A DNA stretch of 10,103 bases, taken from NCBI GenBank assembly GCA_027316975.1, contig DAHVFL010000141.1, positions 1-10,103 on the forward strand. The letters run 5' to 3'. Origin of the DNA: Chloroflexota bacterium. Lineage in GTDB: Bacteria; Chloroflexota; Ktedonobacteria; Ktedonobacterales; Ktedonobacteraceae. How positions within the stretch are numbered: position 1 is the stretch's first letter; the number at the start of each line of letters is the position of its first letter. Below the pieces are notes generated by a model. That model did not search any database and was not told where the DNA came from. It was given only the letters and a program-made list of their open reading frames with translations. Of the stretch, positions 1 through 7,304 are shown in pieces. The translations under genes were made by a program, and so were the position numbers.

Positions 1-2525
1 GCGCTGGCTCTACCCGAAAGCGTGCCAATATTTTCCAGCGCCAATCTGTAGTGCCTTACAGCCTCAGGATATGCCGATAGAGCATAGGCGCGGTCGCCGG
101 CCAGTTCTGCATACTGCGCAATAGTAGCCGCTTCTGCGCCCCCGTTGACGAGGTGATATGCAATAGCGGCGGCTGACTCCTGGACGCGGTCGCTGTAGAG
201 GCGGACGAGGGCGTCAGCGGCGCGGCGATGCAGGCTGGCGCGGCGACCCGCCGAGAGACCGTCGTAGAGGTGGCTCACCAGCAGGGGGTGCCAGAAGTGG
301 TAGGTGATGCGCGTGCCAATGCCCTCTTCATTCAGCATCCCGGCCTGCAACGCTTCTTCCAGCAGGTCGAGCAGGGTGTCTTCGTCGCTGGCATTGGAGC
401 CGCTTTCCAGAGCGCGTAACGCGCCAAATTCAAAGGTGCCTCCCAGCACGGCGGCCCGCACTAACAAACGCTGGCAATCGCTGCTGATACGTCCCAGGCG
501 CAGGTCAAGCACGGCAGCAATAGTATCGGGCAAAGTGCCTGGCAGATCGAGCGCGGTGGATGGATTAGACGCGAACCCTGGCGTATCGAACACGTTGCGG
601 GCCAGTTCTTCCGCGAAGAACGGGTTGCCAGCGGCGCGAGCCTGAATACGCATCGCCACGGGTTCGGACAGGGGAGAGATCAGGACGCGAATCTGTTCAT
701 CCGTGAGCGGCTGCACCGTGAACGTTTCAATAGACTGCTCGCGCTGCAAGTCGTTTATTACCGCACGCAATGGATGGGTGGGTGGAAGCTCGATATCGCG
801 ACATGTGCCAACGATCAGAACGGGCTGGTGGCGCAACTGGCGCACCAGGTAGGCCAGCAACTCGCAACTGCTGCTATCGGCCCATTGCAGGTCGTCCAGC
901 ACAATCAAAAGCGGCGCGCTCTCGCTGATAGTAGCAAGCAGGGCGCGCGCGGCCTCCCACAGACGCAATTGTTCCTGTTCCGGCGAAACGGCGGTCGGGT
1001 CAGACGGCGGCAGCAGGTTTTCCAGTTCGGGCAGGAGAGCGCGTAAGGCTTGATAGATGAGCGGGTGGCGCGCGATTTCCTGGCGCTGCCACAGCCCGCG
1101 TGCCATGGCCTTGCGCAGCGTCTCCGTCCACATGCGATAGGGGATGCTGGTCTCCTGAATATACGCGCGCGTCCAGGTGACAGTCCAGCCGCGCCGCGAT
1201 GCTTCGCGGCCCATCTCTTCTGCCAGGCGCGTTTTGCCGATGCCGACATCGCCCATCAGCAGGACGCATTGCACGCGATGCCCGCTTTCGAGCGGAGACG
1301 AGGTAGCGCTTTTCTTCTGTCCTGCCAGCTTCATGCGCCGGGATTGTTCGGTATCGTGCAATATTTGCCGCAGAGCTGCCAGTTCCACATCGCGACCAAC
1401 CAGGCGGCTCTGATTGCTGCGTCCCACCTGCATCGCGGGACGCGCCTCCTGTTCTAACGGTTGTGCCTCGTGCGCAGCGGAGGATGCCGGTAGTGTGTTG
1501 CCAGTCGCCAACGTTAAGGCGGCAGAGTTGCCGCGCCGGGCCGCTTCGTAGAGAGCGCGGGTCTCCTGTAAGGGAACCATCTTATATTCTTGTTTCAACG
1601 TTGCTGCAAAACGCTGGTAAATGCGCAGCGCTTCGCCGCGCCTGCCAGCCTGCGCCAGTAAAAGTATGAGGCGTTGCACGGCAGCTTCATTGGTAGAGTC
1701 GATGGCAAGCAGGCGATCCAGCGTATCGATGGCGCTGGCAATCGCTTCGCGCGCGATACGCAGATCGGCCAGTTCGAGCAGCAGCCCGATCCAGCCCCGT
1801 AGCAGCGATTCGCGCCGCGTTTGCGTCCATTCGACAAGCCTCTCCTCCGGCAAATAGTCACCGGCATACAACAGCATTGCCTCCTCGAGCAGTTGTTCAG
1901 CCTGGCCTGGATCATTACTGGCGCGAGCGCGGGCCAACAACCCTTCAAAGGCATCAGCATCCACCCATACTTGCGATTGATCGGCGAGCAGCATAGTAGC
2001 ATGTTCCGTAAGTAACAGGCTGGTCGTAGCGGGTCGGCTGCGCGCCGGTTCAAAAAGCTGGCGCAGGCTATGCACAGCCTTGTCGAGACGATGCGAGGCT
2101 GTCTCAAAATCGAGGTCGGGCCACAGCAGTTCAATCACCTGTTCGCGCCCCAGTTTGCGTCCGGGGCTGCTAATGAGGCACGTCAGCAGCGAACGTACCC
2201 GTTGATGCTGCATGGAGGCATCCGCCACCGCCTGCCATCGTTGCCCGTTGTGTCGCTCAAGCGTGAACTGCCCCAGCACATAAAGACGCACAACCGCGCT
2301 CTCAGTTTCAGACGAGAGAACTTCACTGCTCACTTCAGCAACGCCTGTCGCCTGTGCCTGCATCCCTACGGGAAGTTCCTTGCCCACGTAAGTACGCACG
2401 GTGCGCCCGTTGACGGTCTGGTACGCGTACCAGTAGGGGCCGTGTCCAGTACCCTCGCGGCACCGGCGACAGCGCGGTTTGCCACAATAGCTAACCTGCT
2501 GGTGATAGGTGATCTTGCTATCCAT
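1..2525 (-). CDS. BTAD/SARP-type transcriptional regulator with AAA (STAND-like) ATPase domain and DUF6788-like N-terminus, 3' end outside window
   Basis: Reading from ATG at 2525-2523 on the minus strand, an uninterrupted frame of 841 codons runs off the left edge, so the C-terminus is missing. Residues about 5-50 form a DUF6788-like zinc-ribbon motif (C14, C19, C22, H28, then GHGPYWYAY and a GR..RTYVGK strand). Residues about 78-180 look like an OmpR-type winged helix (LYVLGQFTLE; GREQVIELLWPD), followed to about 330 by the helical bacterial transcriptional activator domain. An NTPase follows, with Walker A GDVGIGKT at 425-432, Walker B LLIVLDD ending at 544-545, and the MalT-type motif GNPFFAEEL near 633. 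Residues beyond about 800 look TPR-like. Known members of this class are ligand- or partner-responsive activators; the target here is unknown. A possible SD (AGGAG) lies 11 nt upstream of ATG, which is rather far. A C-terminal LuxR helix-turn-helix could lie outside the window. The domain calls are secure; the biological role is not. Confidence 0.9.
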   Translation of the reverse strand, partial: MDSKITYHQQVSYCGKPRCRRCREGTGHGPYWYAYQTVNGRTVRTYVGKELPVGMQAQATGVAEVSSEVLSSETESAVVRLYVLGQFTLERHNGQRWQAVADASMQHQRVRSLLTCLISSPGRKLGREQVIELLWPDLDFETASHRLDKAVHSLRQLFEPARSRPATTSLLLTEHATMLLADQSQVWVDADAFEGLLARARASNDPGQAEQLLEEAMLLYAGDYLPEERLVEWTQTRRESLLRGWIGLLLELADLRIAREAIASAIDTLDRLLAIDSTNEAAVQRLILLLAQAGRRGEALRIYQRFAATLKQEYKMVPLQETRALYEAARRGNSAALTLATGNTLPASSAAHEAQPLEQEARPAMQVGRSNQSRLVGRDVELAALRQILHDTEQSRRMKLAGQKKSATSSPLESGHRVQCVLLMGDVGIGKTRLAEEMGREASRRGWTVTWTRAYIQETSIPYRMWTETLRKAMARGLWQRQEIARHPLIYQALRALLPELENLLPPSDPTAVSPEQEQLRLWEAARALLATISESAPLLIVLDDLQWADSSSCELLAYLVRQLRHQPVLIVGTCRDIELPPTHPLRAVINDLQREQSIETFTVQPLTDEQIRVLISPLSEPVAMRIQARAAGNPFFAEELARNVFDTPGFASNPSTALDLPGTLPDTIAAVLDLRLGRISSDCQRLLVRAAVLGGTFEFGALRALESGSNASDEDTLLDLLEEALQAGMLNEEGIGTRITYHFWHPLLVSHLYDGLSAGRRASLHRRAADALVRLYSDRVQESAAAIAYHLVNGGAEAATIAQYAELAGDRAYALSAYPEAVRHYRLALENIGTLSGRAS

Positions 2526-2608
2526 CTCGTCACCGTCTCCTTTGTATGCCTTTGACGAGCATTGGCAGGAGAGAAACTTCCACATCGGACGCGCGCAAAG
2601 CGAGCATC

Positions 2609-2622
2609 CAGTCTTGAGACTG
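2609..2622. promoter_or_regulatory. Palindrome at the predicted start site, possible operator
   Basis: CAGTCT-tg-AGACTG is a perfect 6-bp inverted repeat with a 2-bp centre, lying just downstream of the predicted -10 (2632-2627) and covering the expected transcription start. The position would suit a repressor or autoregulatory site, but a 12-base match is short and could be chance. Confidence 0.3.
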
Positions 2623-2626
2623 CATC

Positions 2627-2635
2627 ATTATATCA
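2627..2635 (-). promoter_or_regulatory. Extended -10 promoter of the BTAD/ATPase regulator
   Basis: On the minus strand the sequence TGATATAAT is a perfect extended -10 element (TGn plus TATAAT at 2632-2627). No good -35 is present at 16-18 nt (TGCGGA at 17), which is common for extended -10 promoters. Transcription would start near 2620, giving a leader of about 95 nt before the ATG at 2525. Inferred from sequence only. Confidence 0.5.
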
Positions 2636-2641
2636 GAATGC

Positions 2642-2979
2642 GTCCATATTCCGCATTTTTCAATATTCTGGTCGTTTTGGGATATGGTCGCCTTTTTCGT
2701 ACCCCACAACAAATAGAACGCCTCCGTTACACAAACTATGGGAATGGCAGGAACAAATGAGAAGAACAGCTTGAAACAAATTAACACAGTATAAGCCATT
2801 GAAAAATTTGGTATAAGACAGTTCATACGTTGCCCCCGCCCTGGCCGCTCGCGCAAAAAATGCCGGTCTGTGTCTCTTGTTGCCAGGAATAATCTCATTG
2901 GAAGCAGCGTAGGACATCACTAGAAGCGCCTCAACGTACACTTTCTGCATAGGACGAGATTTGCTGGAGGGAAATTCTC
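2642..2979. other. Rest of the divergent intergenic region, sigma-factor leader side
   Basis: No convincing gene was seen here. The short minus-strand frames across it have no good ribosome binding site or recognisable product. The stretch around 2630-2820 is AT-rich and holds two GTATAAG motifs 22 bp apart (2789-2795 and 2811-2817); the second sits within GGTATAAGACA. I could not find a -35/-10 pair with 16-18 bp spacing for the sigma gene, so its promoter is not assigned. Confidence 0.4.
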
Positions 2980-3990
2980 ATGCAGAACACTATGGAGAAA
3001 GAAGGAACGATGATTGAGGCACGCATAGCCGAAAAACGCACAGATCAGTTTGAAAAGCTGTATGCTCTGGTAAGTTTAGCGGATGCGCCAGATAGAAACT
3101 CGCTCAATGATGCCAGCCGCATGTATCGTGACGAAATTGGTCGCGTCGATTTAGTGAGCAGCGAAGAAGTTATTTGCCTGGCGCAGCGCATCGCCCGCGG
3201 TCGGGCCGCAGCCGAACGCCCCCGGCAACCGGGGCATCAACAAGTGATCGAGGAAGGCGAAAAGGCCAAACGCCAGCTGATCGAGGCTAACTTACGCCTG
3301 GTTATTTACGTGGCGCGTAAGTACAAGGGGCTTGACCTGGATATGATGGACCTGATTCAAGAAGGCAATCTGGGCCTGATGCACGCCGTTGACAAGTTCG
3401 ATTATACGAAGGGATACAGGTTTAGCACCTACGCCATCTGGTGGATTCGCCAGGCCATTACACGCGCCCTGACCGAACAGACGCGCATGATCCGCGTCCC
3501 GCTGCACAAAATGGAGAAGATGAAGCAATTGGCGCGCATCCAGCAGCGCATGTGGCAGGGTTTGGAGGTGGAACCAACGGTGGAAGAGCTGGCGGAACAG
3601 ATGGATTTGAGCGTGCAACAGATCATTGACCTGTTAGTTATCACCAAATCGCAGGAGCCGCTCAGCCTGGACATTCGTCGCAAGGTCGGCGATGATGACC
3701 TGCCTCTGAGCGATCTTTTGGAGGATGATCAGACCAACTCACCCGAACAAATCGTCATCACACAAACATTGGAGACGCAAATCCGTGACCTGCTGCAAAG
3801 CCTGACTCCACGCGAACGGCAGGTAATCCGCTATCGCTACGGGTTGGACGGCGATCGCGAACTCACACTGCACGAAGTGGGGCGCAAGCTGGGGTTGAGC
3901 CACGAAGCCGTGCGCCAGGTGGAGTGCCGCGCCCTGCGCAAACTTGACCCGTTAAGCCGCGACAGAAAGTTGGAAGAATTTCTAGCATGA
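2980..3990 (+). CDS. RNA polymerase sigma-70 family factor (RpoD/SigA-like, group 1/2)
   Basis: This gene encodes a primary-type sigma factor of 336 aa that directs RNA polymerase to promoters. Region 1.2 is near residues 47-75 (MYRDEIGRVDLVSSEEV). Region 2 is at about 96-163 and includes the core-binding DLIQEGNLGL and the -10-melting helix GYRFSTYAIWWIRQAI. Region 3 is at about 167-222 (RMIRVPLHKMEKM) and region 4 at about 265-325 (LTPRERQVIRYRYGL, then the -35 helix SHEAVRQVECRALRKL). There is no long acidic region 1.1. The nearest RpoD 4.2 consensus reads TRERIRQIE; here H308 and A310 replace the two arginines flanking E309, while R312, Q313 and E315 are kept. The ATG at 2980 has GGAGG at 2966-2970, 9 nt upstream; later in-frame ATGs at residues 5 and 11 have weaker sites. 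The gene is divergent from the ATPase regulator. It may be the housekeeping sigma or one of several RpoD paralogues; copy number in the genome would decide. Confidence 0.95.
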   Translation: MQNTMEKEGTMIEARIAEKRTDQFEKLYALVSLADAPDRNSLNDASRMYRDEIGRVDLVSSEEVICLAQRIARGRAAAERPRQPGHQQVIEEGEKAKRQLIEANLRLVIYVARKYKGLDLDMMDLIQEGNLGLMHAVDKFDYTKGYRFSTYAIWWIRQAITRALTEQTRMIRVPLHKMEKMKQLARIQQRMWQGLEVEPTVEELAEQMDLSVQQIIDLLVITKSQEPLSLDIRRKVGDDDLPLSDLLEDDQTNSPEQIVITQTLETQIRDLLQSLTPRERQVIRYRYGLDGDRELTLHEVGRKLGLSHEAVRQVECRALRKLDPLSRDRKLEEFLA

Positions 3991-4020
3991 GCCATTTTGA
4001 CGATGATGAATGATACAGGT

Positions 4021-4040
4021 ACTCCTCACCGTTGAGGGGT
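4021..4040 (+). terminator. Short hairpin after the sigma gene, weak terminator candidate
   Basis: An 8-bp stem with one G-T wobble and a CCGT loop lies 30 nt after the sigma-factor stop codon. There is no T-run after it, so it is not a standard intrinsic terminator. It may only stabilise the 3' end of the transcript. Confidence 0.3.
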
Positions 4041-4051
4041 ATCTGGGCGAG

Positions 4052-4122
4052 GGCAGAGCCGCTGCCCCTACCCTGTTACTACGGATTGCGAAACCGTACG
4101 GGGTAGGGGCGGCGGCTCTGCC
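4052..4122. repeat. Long GC-rich inverted repeat (dispersed palindrome type)
   Basis: The left arm at 4052-4073 begins GGCAGAGCCGCTGCCCCTAC. The right arm at 4100-4122 is its reverse complement except for one mismatch (GGGGCGGCGG against GGGGCAGCGG). A short inner pair, TACGG at 4080-4084 and CCGTA at 4094-4098, continues the stem towards the loop. It forms a strong hairpin but has no T-tract. Such G/C-rich palindromes are typical of dispersed intergenic repeats; only one copy is in this window. Confidence 0.75.
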
Positions 4123-4157
4123 TTTCACCACAAGTATTTTTTGGAAAAAGCATGAAG

Positions 4158-4297
4158 CCTGATGAATTTTACCGATCACAACCGGTCACGTCTTGTCATC
4201 CTGAGCGCAGCGAAGGATCTCGGTGCCCTGCCAGTCAGATCCTTCGCTGCGCTCAGGATGACAGACATGACCGATGTGGGTGGTAATGTTCATCAGG
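4158..4297. repeat. 140-bp near-palindromic element containing a 27-bp perfect inverted repeat
   Basis: The core is a perfect 27-bp inverted repeat (4194-4220 and 4237-4263; arm begins TGTCATCCTGAGCGCAGCGA) with a 16-nt loop. The symmetry continues outward, less perfectly, to CCTGATGAA at 4158 and its complement ending at 4297, giving arms of about 62 nt. The outer end motif also recurs as CGGTAAAATTCATCAG at 4343-4358, a perfect reverse complement of 4159-4174, and as a weaker match at 4389-4403. The same 27-mer appears again at 9821-9847. The core is familiar as a repeat scattered in many bacterial genomes that yields spurious peptides such as VILSAAKDL. No transposase is seen; it could be a non-autonomous mobile element or a REP-like sequence. 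Confidence 0.85.
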
Positions 4298-4373
4298 ACT
4301 CCGGGCGCAAGCGTCCCTCTGCATAAGATGACCTATCTAGTCCGGTAAAATTCATCAGAGGGGGCCATGCACA

Positions 4374-4393
4374 TTACCGGTTCGGGTCGGTAA
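4374..4393. repeat. Small inverted repeat downstream of the PP2C gene
   Basis: TTACCG at 4374-4379 and CGGTAA at 4388-4393 form a perfect 6-bp stem, extendable by G-T wobbles. It lies 30 nt past the PP2C stop codon on the minus strand. No T-run follows on that strand, so a terminator role is doubtful. The TTACC motif matches the ends of the neighbouring 140-bp element. Confidence 0.4.
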
Positions 4394-4424
4394 AAACCAC
4401 CAGATTTTTGATAAAAGATCTCTC

Positions 4425-5762
4425 CTAAACCGCTGCGACGATCACGCTCACATTGTCGGAGCCGCCGCGATGGAGCGCGGCTTTGATGAGGGCTTCGCTG
4501 GCCTGCGAAACGTCGGGCAGGCAGCGTTTGAGGATTTTCTCGATCTCGTGGTCGCGCACCATCTCCCACAGGCCATCGGAACAGAGCAGCACGTAGTCAC
4601 CGGCCTGCACTGGCTCAACGAACCAGTCTACCTGCACATTGTCTTTCTCGCCCATGCCGCGATAGATTTTGTTGCGGTCAGGATGGGTATAGACATCCTC
4701 GGCGGCGATGGCTCCCGCGGAGACCAGGCGCGCCACCAGCGAATGATCGCGTGTGATTTGCTTCAGGCCGCCGTCCTGCCGGTAGATATAGGTGCGACTG
4801 TCGCCCACATTGACGATATAAGCAGTGGACTCTACCAGCAGCGCGGCAGTGAGAGTGGTTCCCAGATCGACGCCGCGGGCTTCCTTATACTCGTGAATCA
4901 CCGAGTTCGCCAGGTGGGCGCAATCTGTCAGCGTATCCATCAAGAAGGTATCGTTCAGTTCTTCGCCTTGCTGAACGGCAGGCAAAACGCTTTGCATCAT
5001 AGTATGTGTGGCGAGATGACTGGCGACGCGCCCGCTGGCATGGCCGCCCATACCATCAGCCACCACGTAGAGCGCGATTGGACAGAGCCGCCCGCGCGCA
5101 TCACAGACACTGCGCATCGCCAATACCGCGTCCTCGTTCGGCTTATGCTTGCGCGTGATGCCAGCATCCCAGCCAATGCCCACGCCCGCGTTGATTGGCT
5201 CGCATAAGCGCTGGCCTGGCATTTCTCCGCGCTCATATTCTCCAGTGGGCATAGCTGGCGTAATTAGCCCGGCCCTCGTCTCAGGGGAAATGGCCGCAAC
5301 CTGCTCTGTTTTTGATGACTGGCTGGCTTTCAGGCGTTGCGCCGGCGCTGGCGTTGGTGTTCTGGCGAGCGCGGCATAGGCCAGCGACGCCTGTGGCTCA
5401 TCGAAACCCTGGTCGAGTATGTTATCCGCGGAGTTGCGCTGCCATTTCGTTTTCGCGGGCGCGCTCTTCGCCTGTTTGCCAGTGCGCACCAGCCCAATTC
5501 CTGCCCATAACAGCATGGCCCACGCCATACCCCACGTCAGCGATAAGAGAGAGACGCCCACGAACGATGCCAGCGCGGACAAACCATGCGCACCCAGCAA
5601 ACGTCCCATGAGCGGCAACGACTTCGCTAACAATATCCACGCCTGCGAGGGGAAACCACCCGATACCGCCAGCAACATCATCGCCAGGCTGACCAGGCCC
5701 AGCCCGGCAAGCGCTCTCGCCCACAGGTGCAATGCGCAGGCTATTTTAACTTGCTGCAACAT
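4425..5762 (-). CDS. Membrane-anchored PP2C-family Ser/Thr protein phosphatase
   Basis: This is a metal-dependent phosphatase of 445 aa that would remove phosphate from Ser/Thr residues of proteins, typically opposing Hanks-type kinases. The N-terminus (about 11-92) is hydrophobic, with two or three membrane segments; a polar, Pro/Ala-rich linker follows to about 190. The catalytic PP2C domain (about 194-445) has the expected motifs: KPNEDA (207-212), VVADGMGGHASG (233-244), VNVGDSRTY (318-325), LLCSDGLWEM (392-401) and GGSDNVSVIV (433-442). The metal-binding aspartates D211, D236, D396 and D436 are all present, so it should be active. The small domain order and length match soluble bacterial PP2Cs (about 240 aa) plus an added membrane anchor. 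The start ATG at 5762 lies 1 nt after the TGA stop of the upstream gene (TGATATG), which suggests translational coupling. No cognate kinase is present in the window. Confidence 0.93.
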   Translation of the reverse strand: MLQQVKIACALHLWARALAGLGLVSLAMMLLAVSGGFPSQAWILLAKSLPLMGRLLGAHGLSALASFVGVSLLSLTWGMAWAMLLWAGIGLVRTGKQAKSAPAKTKWQRNSADNILDQGFDEPQASLAYAALARTPTPAPAQRLKASQSSKTEQVAAISPETRAGLITPAMPTGEYERGEMPGQRLCEPINAGVGIGWDAGITRKHKPNEDAVLAMRSVCDARGRLCPIALYVVADGMGGHASGRVASHLATHTMMQSVLPAVQQGEELNDTFLMDTLTDCAHLANSVIHEYKEARGVDLGTTLTAALLVESTAYIVNVGDSRTYIYRQDGGLKQITRDHSLVARLVSAGAIAAEDVYTHPDRNKIYRGMGEKDNVQVDWFVEPVQAGDYVLLCSDGLWEMVRDHEIEKILKRCLPDVSQASEALIKAALHRGGSDNVSVIVAAV

Positions 5763-5763
5763 A

Positions 5764-6615
5764 TCAGACTTTCGATTCCGCGTATGAAGTGATGCTGATG
5801 ATGGTGCCCGTTTGCGTAATCAGGCGCAGGCCATCATAGCCAGATGTCAGTGCGTTATCGCTGGCAACCAGCATCCAGTTAGGCGGCTCGGCCTGCCCCG
5901 TCTGCCACACGCGCGCCATGATGCCTGTACCCATCACGCGCACCCGCAGGCTATAAGATATGCCATCCCTGGCTGTAAAAGGCTCCGATTGCAAACTGCT
6001 AACCACACCATTCACTTTTTTAATCGCTGTCAGGTTCGCGCCATCGATGAACACTTTGTACAGGTTATTGCCATCTGTCCAGCGCAACAACGCGCCCATA
6101 TTCGCGGCGGCAAAATGATTGATCGCTCCGCTAAACAACACCTCGCTATCCGTCATAGGCTTTCCAAGCACGCTGTCATAGATCGCGCTGCCAGCGCCAG
6201 TTACCTGCCCTGTACGATTGACAATGGCGAATGCAGGCGCTTTCGCCGCATCTCCCGACCAGCTCTGTCCATCCGAGGCCGCGCCCCAGAACTGCTGGTC
6301 AGGACGCTGGAAAGTATCACGCGCCAGCACATTAGCAGGCGGTAGCGAGGTCGTAGAAGTGGCGACCGTCGTTACCGTTCCTACAGGCGTAGATGTGGGC
6401 GCGCCAGTTGTAGCCACCGGCTTCATGGCAGGCACCCGCAAAGCGCCAGTGTTGAACACTGCGCGTGGCAGGGTCAGCGCCGACTGCACCTGCGCTGAAA
6501 AGCGCGCGGTGAAAATATCAAGCAGCAGGATCAGGCCAAGCGCAATCAGGCCAATCCTGACGGCGCGCGGCGAAAGTCGCCTGAAACGTGCCAGGCGAGG
6601 ATGATATGTTCGCAT
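5764..6615 (-). CDS. Single-pass membrane protein with LamG/concanavalin-like extracytoplasmic domain
   Basis: This is a protein of 283 aa. A basic N-terminus (about 1-20) is followed by one hydrophobic segment (about 19-36), then a low-complexity Thr/Pro/Val-rich linker (about 62-93), then a C-terminal beta-rich domain starting near ARDTFQRPDQQFWGAA (98-113). The NLYKVFIDG motif (184-192) and overall pattern resemble the jelly-roll domain (LamG/GH16-like, laminin-type fold) found attached to bacterial secreted proteins and to some Ser/Thr kinases. No catalytic residues were recognised, so a binding or sensing role is more likely than an enzyme. Topology suggests a cytoplasmic N-terminus with the lectin-like domain outside. 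The ATG at 6615 has AAGGA 6 nt upstream. It lies 21 nt after the 73-aa gene and 1 nt before the phosphatase gene, so it probably works with that phosphatase. The ligand is unknown. Confidence 0.75.
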   Translation of the reverse strand: MRTYHPRLARFRRLSPRAVRIGLIALGLILLLDIFTARFSAQVQSALTLPRAVFNTGALRVPAMKPVATTGAPTSTPVGTVTTVATSTTSLPPANVLARDTFQRPDQQFWGAASDGQSWSGDAAKAPAFAIVNRTGQVTGAGSAIYDSVLGKPMTDSEVLFSGAINHFAAANMGALLRWTDGNNLYKVFIDGANLTAIKKVNGVVSSLQSEPFTARDGISYSLRVRVMGTGIMARVWQTGQAEPPNWMLVASDNALTSGYDGLRLITQTGTIISITSYAESKV

Positions 6616-6636
6616 ACGTTTTCCTTCTCGTACTTT

Positions 6637-6858
6637 TCATCCCACAATTTCTCTATACAGGCTGCATACCAGTTGGTCGGCATCCTGCTCACCAATGTAA
6701 TCGGTGAGTGTATGCTGGTATTCGCAAATGCGGTCCATGCGCGCGTGAATAAACGCGTGGCGCGCCGCGCCGCTCGCGAGGCCATACATGCCTCGCTGCA
6801 TAGACTCCAATTGCAATTCGATCTCTTCGCGCAAGCGAGCTACTTCACTCTTATGCAT
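6637..6858 (-). CDS. Small helical protein of unknown function (73 aa)
   Basis: I do not recognise a named family. The protein is mostly alpha-helical by appearance, with charged heptad-like stretches (MHKSEVARLREEIELQLESMQ) and a central GLASGAARHAFIHARMDRI segment. It has two cysteines and no membrane segment. The ATG at 6858 has GAGGG upstream with an 8-nt gap, a good ribosome binding site, and the gene ends 21 nt before the next gene of the operon. Regular spacing, the RBS and biased composition support it as real. A cytoplasmic partner of the neighbouring receiver or of the membrane protein is a guess only. Confidence 0.7.
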   Translation of the reverse strand: MHKSEVARLREEIELQLESMQRGMYGLASGAARHAFIHARMDRICEYQHTLTDYIGEQDADQLVCSLYREIVG

Positions 6859-6893
6859 GGTGTTTACCCTCTGTTCATGTATAAGCTATCAAA

Positions 6894-6924
6894 TGTCTTA
6901 TACCTGTCTTTCTATTTGTCTTAT
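6894..6924 (-). promoter_or_regulatory. Repeated TAAGACA-type motif between receiver and small gene, possible internal promoter
   Basis: On the minus strand the motifs ATAAGACA, AAAGACA and ATAAGACA occur at 6924-6917, 6911-6905 and 6901-6894, spaced by about one helical turn. The last lies in GGTATAAGACA (6904-6894), identical to 2810-2820 upstream of the sigma gene. TATAAG at 6903-6898 could act as a -10 with a start about 33 nt before the ATG of the 73-aa gene, but no good -35 is visible. Tentative. Confidence 0.3.
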
Positions 6925-6944
6925 GATTGCGCTTCCATTTCGCT

Positions 6945-7304
6945 TCAATATGGCAGCGACAGCAATTCCTGTATCTTGAATGGCTTGGTGATATGACCGC
7001 GCGCCCCCGCCAGGCGGCTCTTTAGACGATCAAGGATGCCATCGCGAGCGGAGATCATGATAACAGCCGTCCGGTCGAAATGAGGACTGGTCTTCAGCAG
7101 GCGTAATACATCGTACCCATCCAGGTTGGGCAAGCCAATGTCGAGGAAGATCAGGTCTGGCAAGTCGTCCTGCCAATCCTTCAAAGCTTGAAGAGCTTCA
7201 ACGCCATCCGAGAAACTGGTGCAATCAATGCCGGCACGCCGGAACGTCGTTTCCACAACCTTGCGCACGACCATGGAATCATCGATGACGACTACCTTGT
7301 TCAT
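6945..7304 (-). CDS. Stand-alone CheY-like response regulator receiver protein
   Basis: This is a single receiver domain of 119 aa with no output domain. It has the acidic pair D8-D9 (VVVIDDSMVVR), the phosphoacceptor D55 in LIFLDIGLPNLDGYD, the switch Ser at S85 (IMISARD) and the conserved Lys of TKPF at K107. All key residues are intact, so phosphorylation by a histidine kinase is expected. Such proteins usually act by protein-protein contact, for instance in type IV pilus, chemotaxis or phosphorelay pathways. The ATG at 7304 has GAGG upstream, 7 nt away. The stop lies 86 nt before the next gene, so co-transcription with the small gene, lectin-like protein and PP2C is plausible but not proven, and an internal promoter may exist. 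No histidine kinase is seen nearby. Confidence 0.92.
   Translation of the reverse strand: MNKVVVIDDSMVVRKVVETTFRRAGIDCTSFSDGVEALQALKDWQDDLPDLIFLDIGLPNLDGYDVLRLLKTSPHFDRTAVIMISARDGILDRLKSRLAGARGHITKPFKIQELLSLPY

Noticed and set aside
2070..2555. Plus-strand frame of 161 aa near the regulator start
   Set aside because: It is antisense to the BTAD/DUF6788-like region, has no recognisable domain, and is explained by codon bias of the true gene.
2530..2898. Minus-strand frame of 122 aa upstream of the regulator
   Set aside because: It covers the predicted promoter of the regulator, lacks a good RBS and has no recognisable composition or domain.
4470..5207. Plus-strand frame of 245 aa
   Set aside because: It is antisense to the PP2C catalytic domain, whose motifs are unmistakable; it is a shadow frame in GC-rich sequence.
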